A program made the translations under genes and the position numbers. Below, in pieces: positions 12,880-20,375 of a stretch of DNA of 29,587 bases; the stretch's first letter is position 1, and each line of letters begins with the position of its first letter. The notes beneath the pieces were generated by a model, which searched no databases, was not told the origin of the DNA, and was given only the letters and a program-made list of their open reading frames with translations. This DNA comes from CAYFMS01 sp964491425 (lineage in GTDB: Bacteria > Patescibacteriota > Patescibacteriia > UBA9934): contig CAZBFR010000003.1 in NCBI GenBank assembly GCA_964491425.1, positions 1 to 29,587 of the forward strand, read 5' to 3'.

Positions 12880-14250
12880 TTAAGTGGTGTGCGATTTCTT
12901 TCGCGGAGAAACGCGGATAATAATCGGTGTTCCGATAAACTGATAGTAGCTTCTTAGTTGGTTTTTGAGAAATCGAAGATAGGAATCGGCGATATTGTCT
13001 CGTCGAAGTTGTTTGATTCCAAGCTCGAAAACCGGTGGGTTTACGCGGATCTGTTTAAAGTGCGTAATCTTTGGATGGGCGACTCCCGTACCGCGAGATG
13101 GTTTGTGGGCCATAATCGCTCGCGAGATAAATTCTTTCGTTTGTTCCGGGGTAAGTTCGATAAATCGGGCACGGTAGAGTTCGTCGATCATTTCGAAAAT
13201 CGTATTAACGCGTTTTCCGGAAAGCGCGCTCGTAAAAATAATCGGTGCGTAGGAAAGTCCCGGGAATTTATCGCGAATATAATCCTCGTACTTGTTAATC
13301 GTGTTTGTCTCTTTGTCCGGAATCAAATCCCACTTGTTCGCGATAATGACAACGCTTTTTCCCGCTTCGTCGATTTCTCCCGCGAGAAATTTATCTTGGT
13401 GCTTAATCGCTTTTGAAATATCGATGACAAATAAAATCACGTCCGCTTGCTTCATTGCGCGAAGACTGTGATCGACTCCCGAGAGTTCGAGTTTGGAATC
13501 GCCGGCTTTAATTCGGGCCATCTTCCTAATTCCCGCCGTATCAACAAACGTATATTTCTTTCCATTTTTCTCAATCATTATATCGTTTGGTCCGCGCGTT
13601 GTGTGCTCGATATCGCTTGCGATAAATCGTTCTTCTCCGACGATATGGTTAAGGAGAGTGGATTTTCCAACGTTTGGTCGTCCGATTACGGCAACGCGAG
13701 TGCTTTCGTGGTCAATGATTGGGGCGGCTGGTTTTCCGGCTTCCTCTAGGAGGCGGAACGCTTCGTCAAGAAGATCTCCCGCACCCTTTCCCTGGCGAGC
13801 GGAAAGCGGAAACGGATTCTTAAGAGGGAAGCGCACCCATTCTTCACCCTGGAGCGACGCGCGAATTCGTCCGTTGTCGGCTTTGTTTGCGGCGAAGATT
13901 AACGGCTTTTTCGATTTAAGAAATTCAAGGGCGAGTTCGCGGTCGGCCGTTTGCGGGATTGTTTGTGCGTCAACGATAAAGACGAGGACATCCGCGTCCT
14001 TAATTGCAAGGTGTGCTTGCTTAATCGTTTCGACGTTTAACACGTCGTTACTTTTAATATCGAGTCCACCGGTATCGACGATACGTACCTCTTTTCCGCG
14101 CCAAATACAGCGCCCCTCGAAGCGATCGCGCGTTGTTCCCGCGGTACGCGAAACGAGCGATTTTTGTTCTTCGATTAAGCGGTTGAACAGGGTCGATTTT
14201 CCGACATTTGTTCGACCGACAAGTGCGATAGTCGGAATGGCCTTAGACAT
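12880..14250 (-). CDS. der: Ribosome-assembly GTPase Der (EngA)
   Basis: A 456-aa protein with two tandem GTPase domains. G1: ALVGRTNVGKST (about residues 9-20) with VDTGGL and ANKAD. G2: IGRPNVGKSTLLNHI (about 190-204) with VDTAGI and IANKWDL. A C-terminal KH-like domain follows (about 355-440). Der helps 50S subunit maturation. First gene of the operon der-pth-dprA-folC-topA. The promoter -10 ends eight bases before the ATG, so the mRNA is predicted to start at or next to the initiation codon, without a Shine-Dalgarno. Confidence 0.97.
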   Translation of the reverse strand: MSKAIPTIALVGRTNVGKSTLFNRLIEEQKSLVSRTAGTTRDRFEGRCIWRGKEVRIVDTGGLDIKSNDVLNVETIKQAHLAIKDADVLVFIVDAQTIPQTADRELALEFLKSKKPLIFAANKADNGRIRASLQGEEWVRFPLKNPFPLSARQGKGAGDLLDEAFRLLEEAGKPAAPIIDHESTRVAVIGRPNVGKSTLLNHIVGEERFIASDIEHTTRGPNDIMIEKNGKKYTFVDTAGIRKMARIKAGDSKLELSGVDHSLRAMKQADVILFVIDISKAIKHQDKFLAGEIDEAGKSVVIIANKWDLIPDKETNTINKYEDYIRDKFPGLSYAPIIFTSALSGKRVNTIFEMIDELYRARFIELTPEQTKEFISRAIMAHKPSRGTGVAHPKITHFKQIRVNPPVFELGIKQLRRDNIADSYLRFLKNQLRSYYQFIGTPIIIRVSPRKKSHTT

Positions 14251-14258
14251 AGCGGGCT

Positions 14259-14287
14259 AGTATTGCATTAAAAGGTCCTCGCGTCAA
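14259..14287 (-). promoter_or_regulatory. Promoter of the der operon, overlapping the LCP stop codon
   Basis: On the minus strand: TTGACG (14287-14282), exactly 17 bp, AATACT (14264-14259), with TG at the extended -10 position. The TGA inside TTGACG is the stop codon of the upstream LCP gene. The ATG is only nine bases from the -10 end. Confidence 0.75.
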
Positions 14288-15747
14288 TTCGCGAGAACGA
14301 GCGGGGCGGCGTTTGCGCCAAGAATGACAAGGAAATCGATCCCGGTTGTCGACGCGGTCGGCGGTTCGTCGAGCGTTAAAACCCGCGGTTCAACCGTGTC
14401 GCTCGCGAGCCATCCTCCCGGGGTAAGCGAAATTTCCGCTTCGAGATAGTCCTTTAGGCGAGCAAGCTCTTCTTCCTTTGCTCCCTTTGTTAGGTCGTAG
14501 ATAATCGTCTTTTCGTAATCTTTGCTATCGGCGTTTCCAATCGTTACGATTTCAAATCCCGCACCGTCAAGAAGGAGGGAAGCTTCAAACGCGAGACCAA
14601 TCGTCGTCGTTCCATTTTTGATTTCGACGGTCGCGGTTTTTTCGAGCGTTTTTGGCGCTTCGGCGATCGTACCCGTCGTTCCTTCGGTAAAGATATTTTC
14701 GGCGATTGTTTTTAGTTCCGCATAATCGTCTCGTCGTGGGAGGAGAACGTAAGCGCCGTTAATCGTCGACGCGTAAAGCGGACTTCCCGCCGACGAATCG
14801 AGAACGTAGTGACTTACGTTATCGTTTGCGATATTTGGAGCGAAGCGAGCAAATTTAAGCATCTCCCAACCCGTCATGTTTGTTTTAACATTTGTTGTTA
14901 CAAGCTCAATCATTTTATTGAGCTTACTCGGGTTAAGGAGGACCTGTGACGATAAGATTTTGTCTTTCGCAGCGAGAAGAACTTTTTGTTGTCGTGCAGC
15001 GCGCGCGAAATCGGTTCCTTCTCCGTTGTTTCCGTGGCGCGAGCGAGAAAACTCGAGCGCGGTTTCGCCGTCCATGTGCGCCCACCCTTCCGTAAACGAA
15101 ATTGTTTGAACGAGGTGGTCATCCGTCGGATACGTTGTATCAACGAAACTTCGGTCGACGTAGACGTCAATTCCGCCAACAGCGTCGATTAATTCTTCAA
15201 AGCTCGAAAAATCTGCTTTGACGTAGTAGTGAATTTTTTGTCCGAAGAGATCTTCAACGGCGGCGACCGATGCCGCGGGACCGCTCCCTTTCTCCGCCAT
15301 CTCTGCAAACGCGTTAATATTATTAATTTTTCGATAACCGTAGCCATCGATTGGAACAACAAGATCTCGCGGAATCGAAAGCATTCCGACTTCGTTTGTC
15401 GACGGGCGGAAGGAGGCGAGGATCATTGTATCCGTTAATTCCGGTCCGTCGTGACCCGCGCCACCAATTCCAAGAAGAAGAACGTTAATTCGGTCGTCTT
15501 CTTCGCCGGAAAGTGTCTTGTCCCCGGACGTAACGAGGCTTCGGAGGGTATTAACAAAGGAGAGGGAGGAGGAGGTGTCCGGGTACTGCGATCGGCTAAT
15601 TTGGTAGGAGGCGGTAAAAAGAAGGGCGACTCCGAGGACGGAAAGCGCAAGAATTCCTCGAAATACAAGGCGTTTTTTACTTTTTGGAACTCGTTTTGGC
15701 GCTAAATCGTACTTTTTTTTGAGAAAATCAATGTTTGCCTCATCCAT
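14284..15747 (-). CDS. LytR-CpsA-Psr (LCP) family cell-envelope ligase
   Basis: A 487-aa protein. A short cytoplasmic Lys/Arg-rich N-terminus and one membrane segment (about 29-47, GILALSVLGVALLFTASY) are followed by an extracytoplasmic LCP domain. It has INVLLLGIGG, DTMILASF, MLSIPRDLVVPIDGYG, KINNINAFAEMA, GGIDVYVDR, and the Arg cluster EFSRSRHGNNGEGTDFARAARQQ. A C-terminal LytR_C-type domain begins near VEIKNGTTTIGLA. LCP enzymes transfer undecaprenyl-linked glycopolymers to peptidoglycan or, in some lineages, protein. The acceptor here is unknown. It diverges from lepB with overlapping promoters and is followed at once by the der promoter. Confidence 0.92.
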   Translation of the reverse strand: MDEANIDFLKKKYDLAPKRVPKSKKRLVFRGILALSVLGVALLFTASYQISRSQYPDTSSSLSFVNTLRSLVTSGDKTLSGEEDDRINVLLLGIGGAGHDGPELTDTMILASFRPSTNEVGMLSIPRDLVVPIDGYGYRKINNINAFAEMAEKGSGPAASVAAVEDLFGQKIHYYVKADFSSFEELIDAVGGIDVYVDRSFVDTTYPTDDHLVQTISFTEGWAHMDGETALEFSRSRHGNNGEGTDFARAARQQKVLLAAKDKILSSQVLLNPSKLNKMIELVTTNVKTNMTGWEMLKFARFAPNIANDNVSHYVLDSSAGSPLYASTINGAYVLLPRRDDYAELKTIAENIFTEGTTGTIAEAPKTLEKTATVEIKNGTTTIGLAFEASLLLDGAGFEIVTIGNADSKDYEKTIIYDLTKGAKEEELARLKDYLEAEISLTPGGWLASDTVEPRVLTLDEPPTASTTGIDFLVILGANAAPLVLAN

Positions 15748-15757
15748 AGATAGGTTG

Positions 15758-15763
15758 AGTATA
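15758..15763 (-). promoter_or_regulatory. -10 box of the LCP gene, near-leaderless
   Basis: TATACT on the minus strand ends 11 bases before the ATG at 15747. The position expected for a -35 (about 15781-15786) is occupied by the lepB -10 box. Confidence 0.55.
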
Positions 15764-15779
15764 CGCTTTTTTTCGAAAA

Positions 15780-15788
15780 TGGTATAAT
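15780..15788 (+). promoter_or_regulatory. Extended -10 promoter of lepB-hisS, near-leaderless
   Basis: TGG followed by TATAAT (15783-15788). The predicted start near 15795 lies about six bases before the ATG at 15801. No good -35 was seen; that position overlaps the LCP -10. Confidence 0.65.
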
Positions 15789-15800
15789 GACGGTACTTTT

Positions 15801-16412
15801 ATGTTTTTTAGACATTCTTCCTTTGAAAATCCCGGTTTTGCGCACAAGATGTTTGGGGCGACGTTTGGGGCGGCGGTGCTGTTTATGGTCGAAATCCTCC
15901 AGATTATGGTCATTGCAGCCGCGATCGTTATCCCAATTCGAATCTTCCTTATTAAGCCGTTTATCGTTAAGGGGGCTTCTATGGAGCCGAATTTTCACGA
16001 CGACGAATACCTTATCGTAGACGAGATTTCGTACCATTTTCGCGATGTAAAACGGGGCGATGTCGTTGTCTTCCGACCACCGAATAACCCTGGACAAAAC
16101 TATATAAAACGTGTTATAGGTCTTCCAGGAGAGACGGTTGAAATTCTCGAGGGAACGATCCGAATTTCTAATTCGGAGTTTCCAAACGGAACGATTCTTC
16201 GCGAGGACTACCTAAACGAGTATACCCACGGTCGCCAAAAAGTGACGCTTGGGCTCGACGAGTACTATGTCCTTGGTGATAACAGGGACGCGAGCCTTGA
16301 TTCGCGTAAAATCGGAGCAATCCCGTCAAAAGATATTATTGGAAAGGTTTGGATTCGCGGACTTCCGCTTGATAAGGCGGGCGCGATTAAAACGCCGGAA
16401 TACTTGTATTAA
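15801..16412 (+). CDS. lepB: Signal peptidase I
   Basis: A 203-aa S26-family serine protease. A hydrophobic N-terminal anchor (about 20-48) is followed by the catalytic Ser in VKGASMEPNF (about residue 56), the catalytic Lys in NYIKRVIGLPGE, and the conserved GDNRDASLDSRKIGAIP box near residue 158. It removes signal peptides of exported proteins at the outer face of the membrane, and its substrates probably include the large surface proteins at 18.6-29.6 kb. No Shine-Dalgarno; the start follows a -10 box directly. hisS begins two bases after its stop. Confidence 0.94.
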   Translation: MFFRHSSFENPGFAHKMFGATFGAAVLFMVEILQIMVIAAAIVIPIRIFLIKPFIVKGASMEPNFHDDEYLIVDEISYHFRDVKRGDVVVFRPPNNPGQNYIKRVIGLPGETVEILEGTIRISNSEFPNGTILREDYLNEYTHGRQKVTLGLDEYYVLGDNRDASLDSRKIGAIPSKDIIGKVWIRGLPLDKAGAIKTPEYLY

Positions 16413-16414
16413 TT

Positions 16415-17740
16415 ATGCCATCGAAAAAACAGACGGAAACATCGGGGGAGAAGAAGCAGGGAAAATTACCGGAACTCCTCCGCGGATTTAGAGATATTTT
16501 GCCGGAGGAGCAAGCGTATTGGGACTCGGTTGAACAGGCCTGTGCCCGCTTCGCAAATTCCTATAGTTTCCACCGAATTCGTTTACCGTATCTTGAGAAA
16601 ACATCGCTCTTTGAGCGCGGAGTCGGAAAGGGAACAGATATTATCGAGAAAGAAATGTTTTCATTTGTCGATCAGGGAGGAGAGAAGGTGTCTATGCGCC
16701 CTGAAGCGACCGCGCAAATCGTTCGTGCCTATATCGAACATGGAATGCTTAATAAACCACAGCCGGTAAAGCTTTGGTACTTTGAGCCAATGTTCCGCTA
16801 CGATCGTCCGCAAGCCGGGCGCTACCGTCAGTTTTGGCAACTTGGACTTGAGGCGATTGGAAGCGACGACCCGATTCTTGACGCACAAATTATTTTAATG
16901 GTGGACCGACTCTTTAAGGAGCTTGGACTCTCCGTTAAGGTTAAGATCAATTCGATCGGAACGTCGGCGGTACGACGCGAATATACGGCGGAACTCGCGC
17001 GCTACTTTAAGCAATTCCGAAAGCATCTTTCGGAAACAGATAAGAAGCGACTCCAAAAGAATCCACTTCGACTCCTTGATTCGAAGGAACCGGAAATCGC
17101 GCCATTTATGGCGGAGGCGCCACAAATTATCGATTGGCTCGACGAGGATTCGAAAACGCACTTTATGAAGGTGCTCGAATATCTCGACGAAGCGGAAGTC
17201 GCTTACGAGCTCGATCCGTTCCTTGTGCGCGGACTCGACTATTACGGGAAAACCGTGTTTGAATTCGTTTCCGCAAATGACTCCGGAGAAAAGGCGCAAA
17301 ATTCGCTCGCGGGAGGTGGACGCTACGACGATCTTTTAACGCTTCTTGGCGCGCGACCGGAGGCGAAGGGAGCGATTGGAGTTGCGATCGGTGTAGAGCG
17401 CGTTATTCTTGCGATGAAGGAGGCAGGAATCGAAGCGCCGGATATTTACGAGACAACGGTCTTTTTCTGCCAGCTCGGCGAAGCGGCTAGACGCAAGGGG
17501 ATGCTTATTTTCGAAGCGTTCCGCGAGGCGGGAATCCAGGTTGGAGAAGCGTTCGGAAAAGGGTCATTAAAGGCACAGCTTGAAATTGCGGATAAACGAA
17601 AGGCGAAAATTGCCTTAATCCTTGGTCAAAAAGAGGTACTCGACGGAACGATTATCGTTCGGGATATGGAGTCTGGAGCGCAAGAAATTGTCGCGTCAAA
17701 CAAAGTAGTCCCTATGGTAAAGAAAATGCTCGGAGAATAA
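16415..17740 (+). CDS. hisS: Histidyl-tRNA synthetase
   Basis: A 441-aa class II synthetase. Motif 1 region: RGFRDILPEEQAYW to RLPYLEKTSLFERGVG. Motif 2: WYFEPMFRYDRPQAGRYRQF. The histidine-A motif is GLDYYGKTVFEF. Motif 3 region: GAIGVAIGVERVILAM. A C-terminal anticodon-binding domain occupies about 340-441. It charges tRNA-His. Length is typical, with a short Lys/Gln-rich N-terminal extension before KLPELLRGFRD. Co-transcribed with lepB (two-base gap). Confidence 0.97.
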   Translation: MPSKKQTETSGEKKQGKLPELLRGFRDILPEEQAYWDSVEQACARFANSYSFHRIRLPYLEKTSLFERGVGKGTDIIEKEMFSFVDQGGEKVSMRPEATAQIVRAYIEHGMLNKPQPVKLWYFEPMFRYDRPQAGRYRQFWQLGLEAIGSDDPILDAQIILMVDRLFKELGLSVKVKINSIGTSAVRREYTAELARYFKQFRKHLSETDKKRLQKNPLRLLDSKEPEIAPFMAEAPQIIDWLDEDSKTHFMKVLEYLDEAEVAYELDPFLVRGLDYYGKTVFEFVSANDSGEKAQNSLAGGGRYDDLLTLLGARPEAKGAIGVAIGVERVILAMKEAGIEAPDIYETTVFFCQLGEAARRKGMLIFEAFREAGIQVGEAFGKGSLKAQLEIADKRKAKIALILGQKEVLDGTIIVRDMESGAQEIVASNKVVPMVKKMLGE

Positions 17741-17750
17741 GGGATGGTGA

Positions 17751-17779
17751 TTGACAGGGAAAATGACCCGTGCTACACT
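17751..17779 (+). promoter_or_regulatory. Strong promoter of rpsU
   Basis: TTGACA (17751-17756), exactly 17 bp, TACACT (17774-17779), with TGC forming an extended -10. The leader is about 18 nt and contains AGGTGA before the ATG at 17804, one of the few core genes here with a clear Shine-Dalgarno. Confidence 0.8.
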
Positions 17780-17803
17780 CGACCCACAAAAAGTAGGTGA
17801 ATT

Positions 17804-18052
17804 ATGTCAGATATTTACGTCACAAAAAAGAAAGGAGAAAGTTTTGAAGCCTTGTTCCGACGCTTTACAAAGCGTTTGCAACAATCCGGCAAACTTTTGA
17901 ATGCGAAAGCGAATCGATTCTTCTCTCGAGAAGAGAGTAAGACAAAGCGCCACAAGAGCGCGATTCGACGACTCGAAAAGAAAGCAATCTTCGAATACGA
18001 ACTTAAGACCGGTAAGATTAAGGAAGAGGATTTGCGAACAGCTCGACGCTAA
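17804..18052 (+). CDS. rpsU: Small ribosomal subunit protein bS21
   Basis: An 82-aa, highly basic, all-helical protein. ESFEALFRRFTKRLQQSGKL followed by a FFSREESKTKRHKSAIRRLEKK segment matches the S21 pattern (bacterial S21 is typically about 70 aa). bS21 sits near the anti-Shine-Dalgarno end of 16S rRNA and aids initiation. It has its own promoter and terminator. The C-terminal extension (EYELKTGKIKEEDLRTARR) is longer than in the E. coli protein. Confidence 0.88.
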   Translation: MSDIYVTKKKGESFEALFRRFTKRLQQSGKLLNAKANRFFSREESKTKRHKSAIRRLEKKAIFEYELKTGKIKEEDLRTARR

Positions 18053-18059
18053 AAAACAA

Positions 18060-18088
18060 ACGCGCTTCCAAAAGAAGCGTGTTTTGTT
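18060..18088 (+). terminator. Intrinsic terminator after rpsU
   Basis: ACGCGCTTC/GAAGCGTGT (9 bp, one G.U, loop CAAAA), flanked by an A-tract on the left and TTTGTTT on the right, so it may act in both directions. Confidence 0.88.
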
Positions 18089-18094
18089 TATACT
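18089..18094 (+). promoter_or_regulatory. -10 box of the yqeY-like gene, leaderless
   Basis: TATACT starts directly in the T-tail of the rpsU terminator and ends eight bases before the ATG at 18103, so the transcript should begin at or within two bases of the start codon. Confidence 0.5.
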
Positions 18095-18102
18095 TGTGCC
18101 AT

Positions 18103-18567
18103 ATGAATTTACAGGAACAAATTAAAGAAGATATTAAGCAAGCGATGCGCGATAAGGACCTCGTGGTTCTTGATACGCTCCGAATGCTTTCGTCTTCGCT
18201 TAAAAACAAGGCGATCGAACTTAAGACGGAGCTTGAGGACGCCGACGTTATTTCGATTATTCGCGGTGACGTAAAGAAGCTCCAAGAAGCGGCAAAGGAG
18301 TTCGTGACCGGTGCACGCGCGGATCTCGCGGAGAAATATGAAAATGAAATTGCTGTTTTAAAGCGCTACCTTCCGGCCGAGATGTCGGAGGAAGAGCTTG
18401 AGGCGCGAATTGAAAAAATCCTTGGAGAAAAAATGACCGACGATCTAAAAGATGTTGGGCGCGCTATGGGTGTTGTCATGGGTGATCTTAAGGGACTTGT
18501 CGACGGCGCGCGCGTTCGCGAGGCGGTTCAAAAGGTTCTTGCGAAGCTCGCTCCGCAAAAAGAATAG
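18103..18567 (+). CDS. GatB/YqeY domain protein
   Basis: A 154-aa protein. MNLQEQIKEDIKQAMRDKDL, LDTLRMLSSSLKNKAIEL, AVLKRYLPAEMSEEEL and DVGRAMGVVMGDLKGLVDGA are the standard YqeY-family landmarks, the last resembling the tail domain of GatB that contacts tRNA in the transamidosome. The precise role of stand-alone YqeY proteins is not settled. I take ATG 18103 rather than the in-frame ATG at 18079, which lies inside the preceding terminator. It is flanked by terminators on both sides. Confidence 0.9.
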   Translation: MNLQEQIKEDIKQAMRDKDLVVLDTLRMLSSSLKNKAIELKTELEDADVISIIRGDVKKLQEAAKEFVTGARADLAEKYENEIAVLKRYLPAEMSEEELEARIEKILGEKMTDDLKDVGRAMGVVMGDLKGLVDGARVREAVQKVLAKLAPQKE

Positions 18568-18590
18568 TGTTGCCGAGGTTTCATCCACAA

Positions 18591-18618
18591 TTAAAAGCAC
18601 CTTCGCGGGTGCTTTTAA
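18591..18618 (+). terminator. Bidirectional terminator, right arm abutting the next promoter
   Basis: TTAAAAGCACC/GGTGCTTTTAA is a perfect 11-bp stem with loop TTCGCG. The right arm runs straight into GGTATAAT of the surface operon. Confidence 0.85.
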
Positions 18619-18620
18619 GG

Positions 18621-18626
18621 TATAAT
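18621..18626 (+). promoter_or_regulatory. -10 box of the surface-protein operon
   Basis: TATAAT in the context GGTATAATG, the same string as at lepB and parA. The predicted start near 18633 lies about 11 bases before ATG 18644. No recognisable -35 was found; that position lies in the terminator stem. Confidence 0.6.
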
Positions 18627-18643
18627 GGGCGAGTAGAAAAATC

Positions 18644-20374
18644 ATGTTTTCCTCGTCGAGCATTATGCGCAAAATTCTTCCGTTTGGAGCGAGTCTTTTC
18701 ATACTCGCGGGAGCTTTCGTTCTTCCGGAGTTTGCGCAGGCGCAGGCGGGTGGACTCGCGGGGATTGCGGAGTCGGCGGGGCTTTCAAACGCGACCCTTC
18801 CGGAAATTATCGGTGGGTTGATTCGAATCTTCCTTTCGATCCTTGGAGTGATTTTCCTCGTGTTAATGATTTACGCGGGGTTTCTTTGGATGACGGCGGG
18901 AGGCGACGACGATAAAGTCACTGTCGCAAAAAATACGATTATTCGCGCGTCCGTCGGACTTGCGATTATTTTACTTTCGTACGCAATTACTGCGTTTGTA
19001 ATGAATGCGCTTACGGGAGGATCGGGGCTCTTCGGAAACGGAGGAAGTAATGGATCCGGAGGCGTTTCGCTCGAACCTTATTCGGGTTCGTACGGAAGGT
19101 CGATTCGGGATCATTATCCGGGGCGTGGAGCGACGGACGTTCCTCGTAACGCGAAAATCTTCGTTACATTTGCGGATGAGATGGATCCAGCGTCGTTTAT
19201 CAAGGGGTACGAAGAGGGGAACGGAGCGACGGCTCTTAACGATGACAATGTAAAAATTTACATTACGCGAGAAGGGGAGGCTGGTGCGCTTAAGGCGACC
19301 GACGTACGAGTCGCGATGGCTCCGGGAAATAAAACAGTTACAATTACGCCTCCGATTCTTGGTTCCGCGACCGCGGATACGCAGTACACCGTTGTACTCT
19401 CGGACGATATTCAAAACAGCGATGGAAAGCGTGTTATTAGTAGCGGTGGATACCGATGGTTCTTCACGGTTGGAACAACGCTTGATACGACTCCGCCAAC
19501 GGTTGAGTACGTCCTTCCGCGCGCCGGAGGAAGCTACGATAAAAATATTACGATTGAATTCGAATTTTCCGAACCTGTAGACCCGCTCTCTTCGACGGGC
19601 GTTGTAAGCGAAGGTTTTGACGGGCTTGTTGTAACAAGCGGAGGCGTACCGGTCGACGGAACGTTTGATATTTCAAATGGCTACAAGACGGTAAGTTTTA
19701 GACCGACGGCTGTTTGTGGAGTAAACGCGTGTGGAACGACAATGTTCTGTTTGCCGGGCGCGTCGGCGATCGAGGCGACCGCAAACGCGGCTACGGTTGG
19801 AGCGAATCCTCCACAAGTCGATCTGTTTCCGGCGGATGGAATTGTTGATATGACCGGAAATTCGCTCGATGGAAATAGCGATGGAGTTGCGGGAGATGAT
19901 TACCTATTCGCCTTTAGAACAACCGATTCGGTTCGCGACGGCGCTCCGGTTATCGAATCGATCTCGCCGGATATTCGCGCGGAGAATGTTCTTCTTGATA
20001 CGCCGGTAACAATTGTCTTTAACGGACTTATGTCCGGGTCGACTCTCCACTCCGACTCAATTCTTCTTACACCAACTCCCGACCACGAACTCTGGTACAA
20101 CATTTCACGAACCGACGTAGACGCCGGTGGGGCGGAAGAAGGAGTGTCTGTAAAAACAAAGGTAACGATTCGACATGGCGTATTTCTCGAATCAACTCCG
20201 GAAACCGCTTATACCTACGGAGTTGAAGTGACCGATCAAGTTCAAGATCTTTATCAAAATTGCTTCTTCCCGTCTGACGGTCCGGGGCTTGTTGGGGAAT
20301 CCTGCGGGGTTTCACCTTCAAAACCGTATTGTTGCGACGGGGTAGCAACGGCTACGGCATGTCATACCCGCTAA
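18644..20374 (+). CDS. Surface protein: VirB2/TrbC-like pilin module plus Ig-like (Big_5) domains
   Basis: A 576-aa protein. A signal peptide (MRKILPFGASLFILAGAFV..., cleavage likely at AQAQA, about 34) is followed by two membrane helices (about 60-84 and 100-125) joined by a short loop GFLWMTAGGDDDKVTVAKN. This is the layout of VirB2/TrbC-type conjugative pilins. A Gly/Ser linker leads to an extracellular part with three Big_5-like segments (about 155-283, from RDHYPGRGATDVPRNAKIF; about 283-420, from TPPTVEYVLPRAGG; about 434-555, from APVIESISPDIRAENV). A Cys-rich tail (CGVSPSKPYCCDGVATATAC) ends it. ATG 18665 (MRKI) is an alternative start. It is one base upstream of the giant gene, which has the same N-terminal module. 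Surface exposure is well supported; polymerisation like a pilin is a guess. Confidence 0.8.
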   Translation: MFSSSSIMRKILPFGASLFILAGAFVLPEFAQAQAGGLAGIAESAGLSNATLPEIIGGLIRIFLSILGVIFLVLMIYAGFLWMTAGGDDDKVTVAKNTIIRASVGLAIILLSYAITAFVMNALTGGSGLFGNGGSNGSGGVSLEPYSGSYGRSIRDHYPGRGATDVPRNAKIFVTFADEMDPASFIKGYEEGNGATALNDDNVKIYITREGEAGALKATDVRVAMAPGNKTVTITPPILGSATADTQYTVVLSDDIQNSDGKRVISSGGYRWFFTVGTTLDTTPPTVEYVLPRAGGSYDKNITIEFEFSEPVDPLSSTGVVSEGFDGLVVTSGGVPVDGTFDISNGYKTVSFRPTAVCGVNACGTTMFCLPGASAIEATANAATVGANPPQVDLFPADGIVDMTGNSLDGNSDGVAGDDYLFAFRTTDSVRDGAPVIESISPDIRAENVLLDTPVTIVFNGLMSGSTLHSDSILLTPTPDHELWYNISRTDVDAGGAEEGVSVKTKVTIRHGVFLESTPETAYTYGVEVTDQVQDLYQNCFFPSDGPGLVGESCGVSPSKPYCCDGVATATACHTR

Positions 20375-20375
20375 C

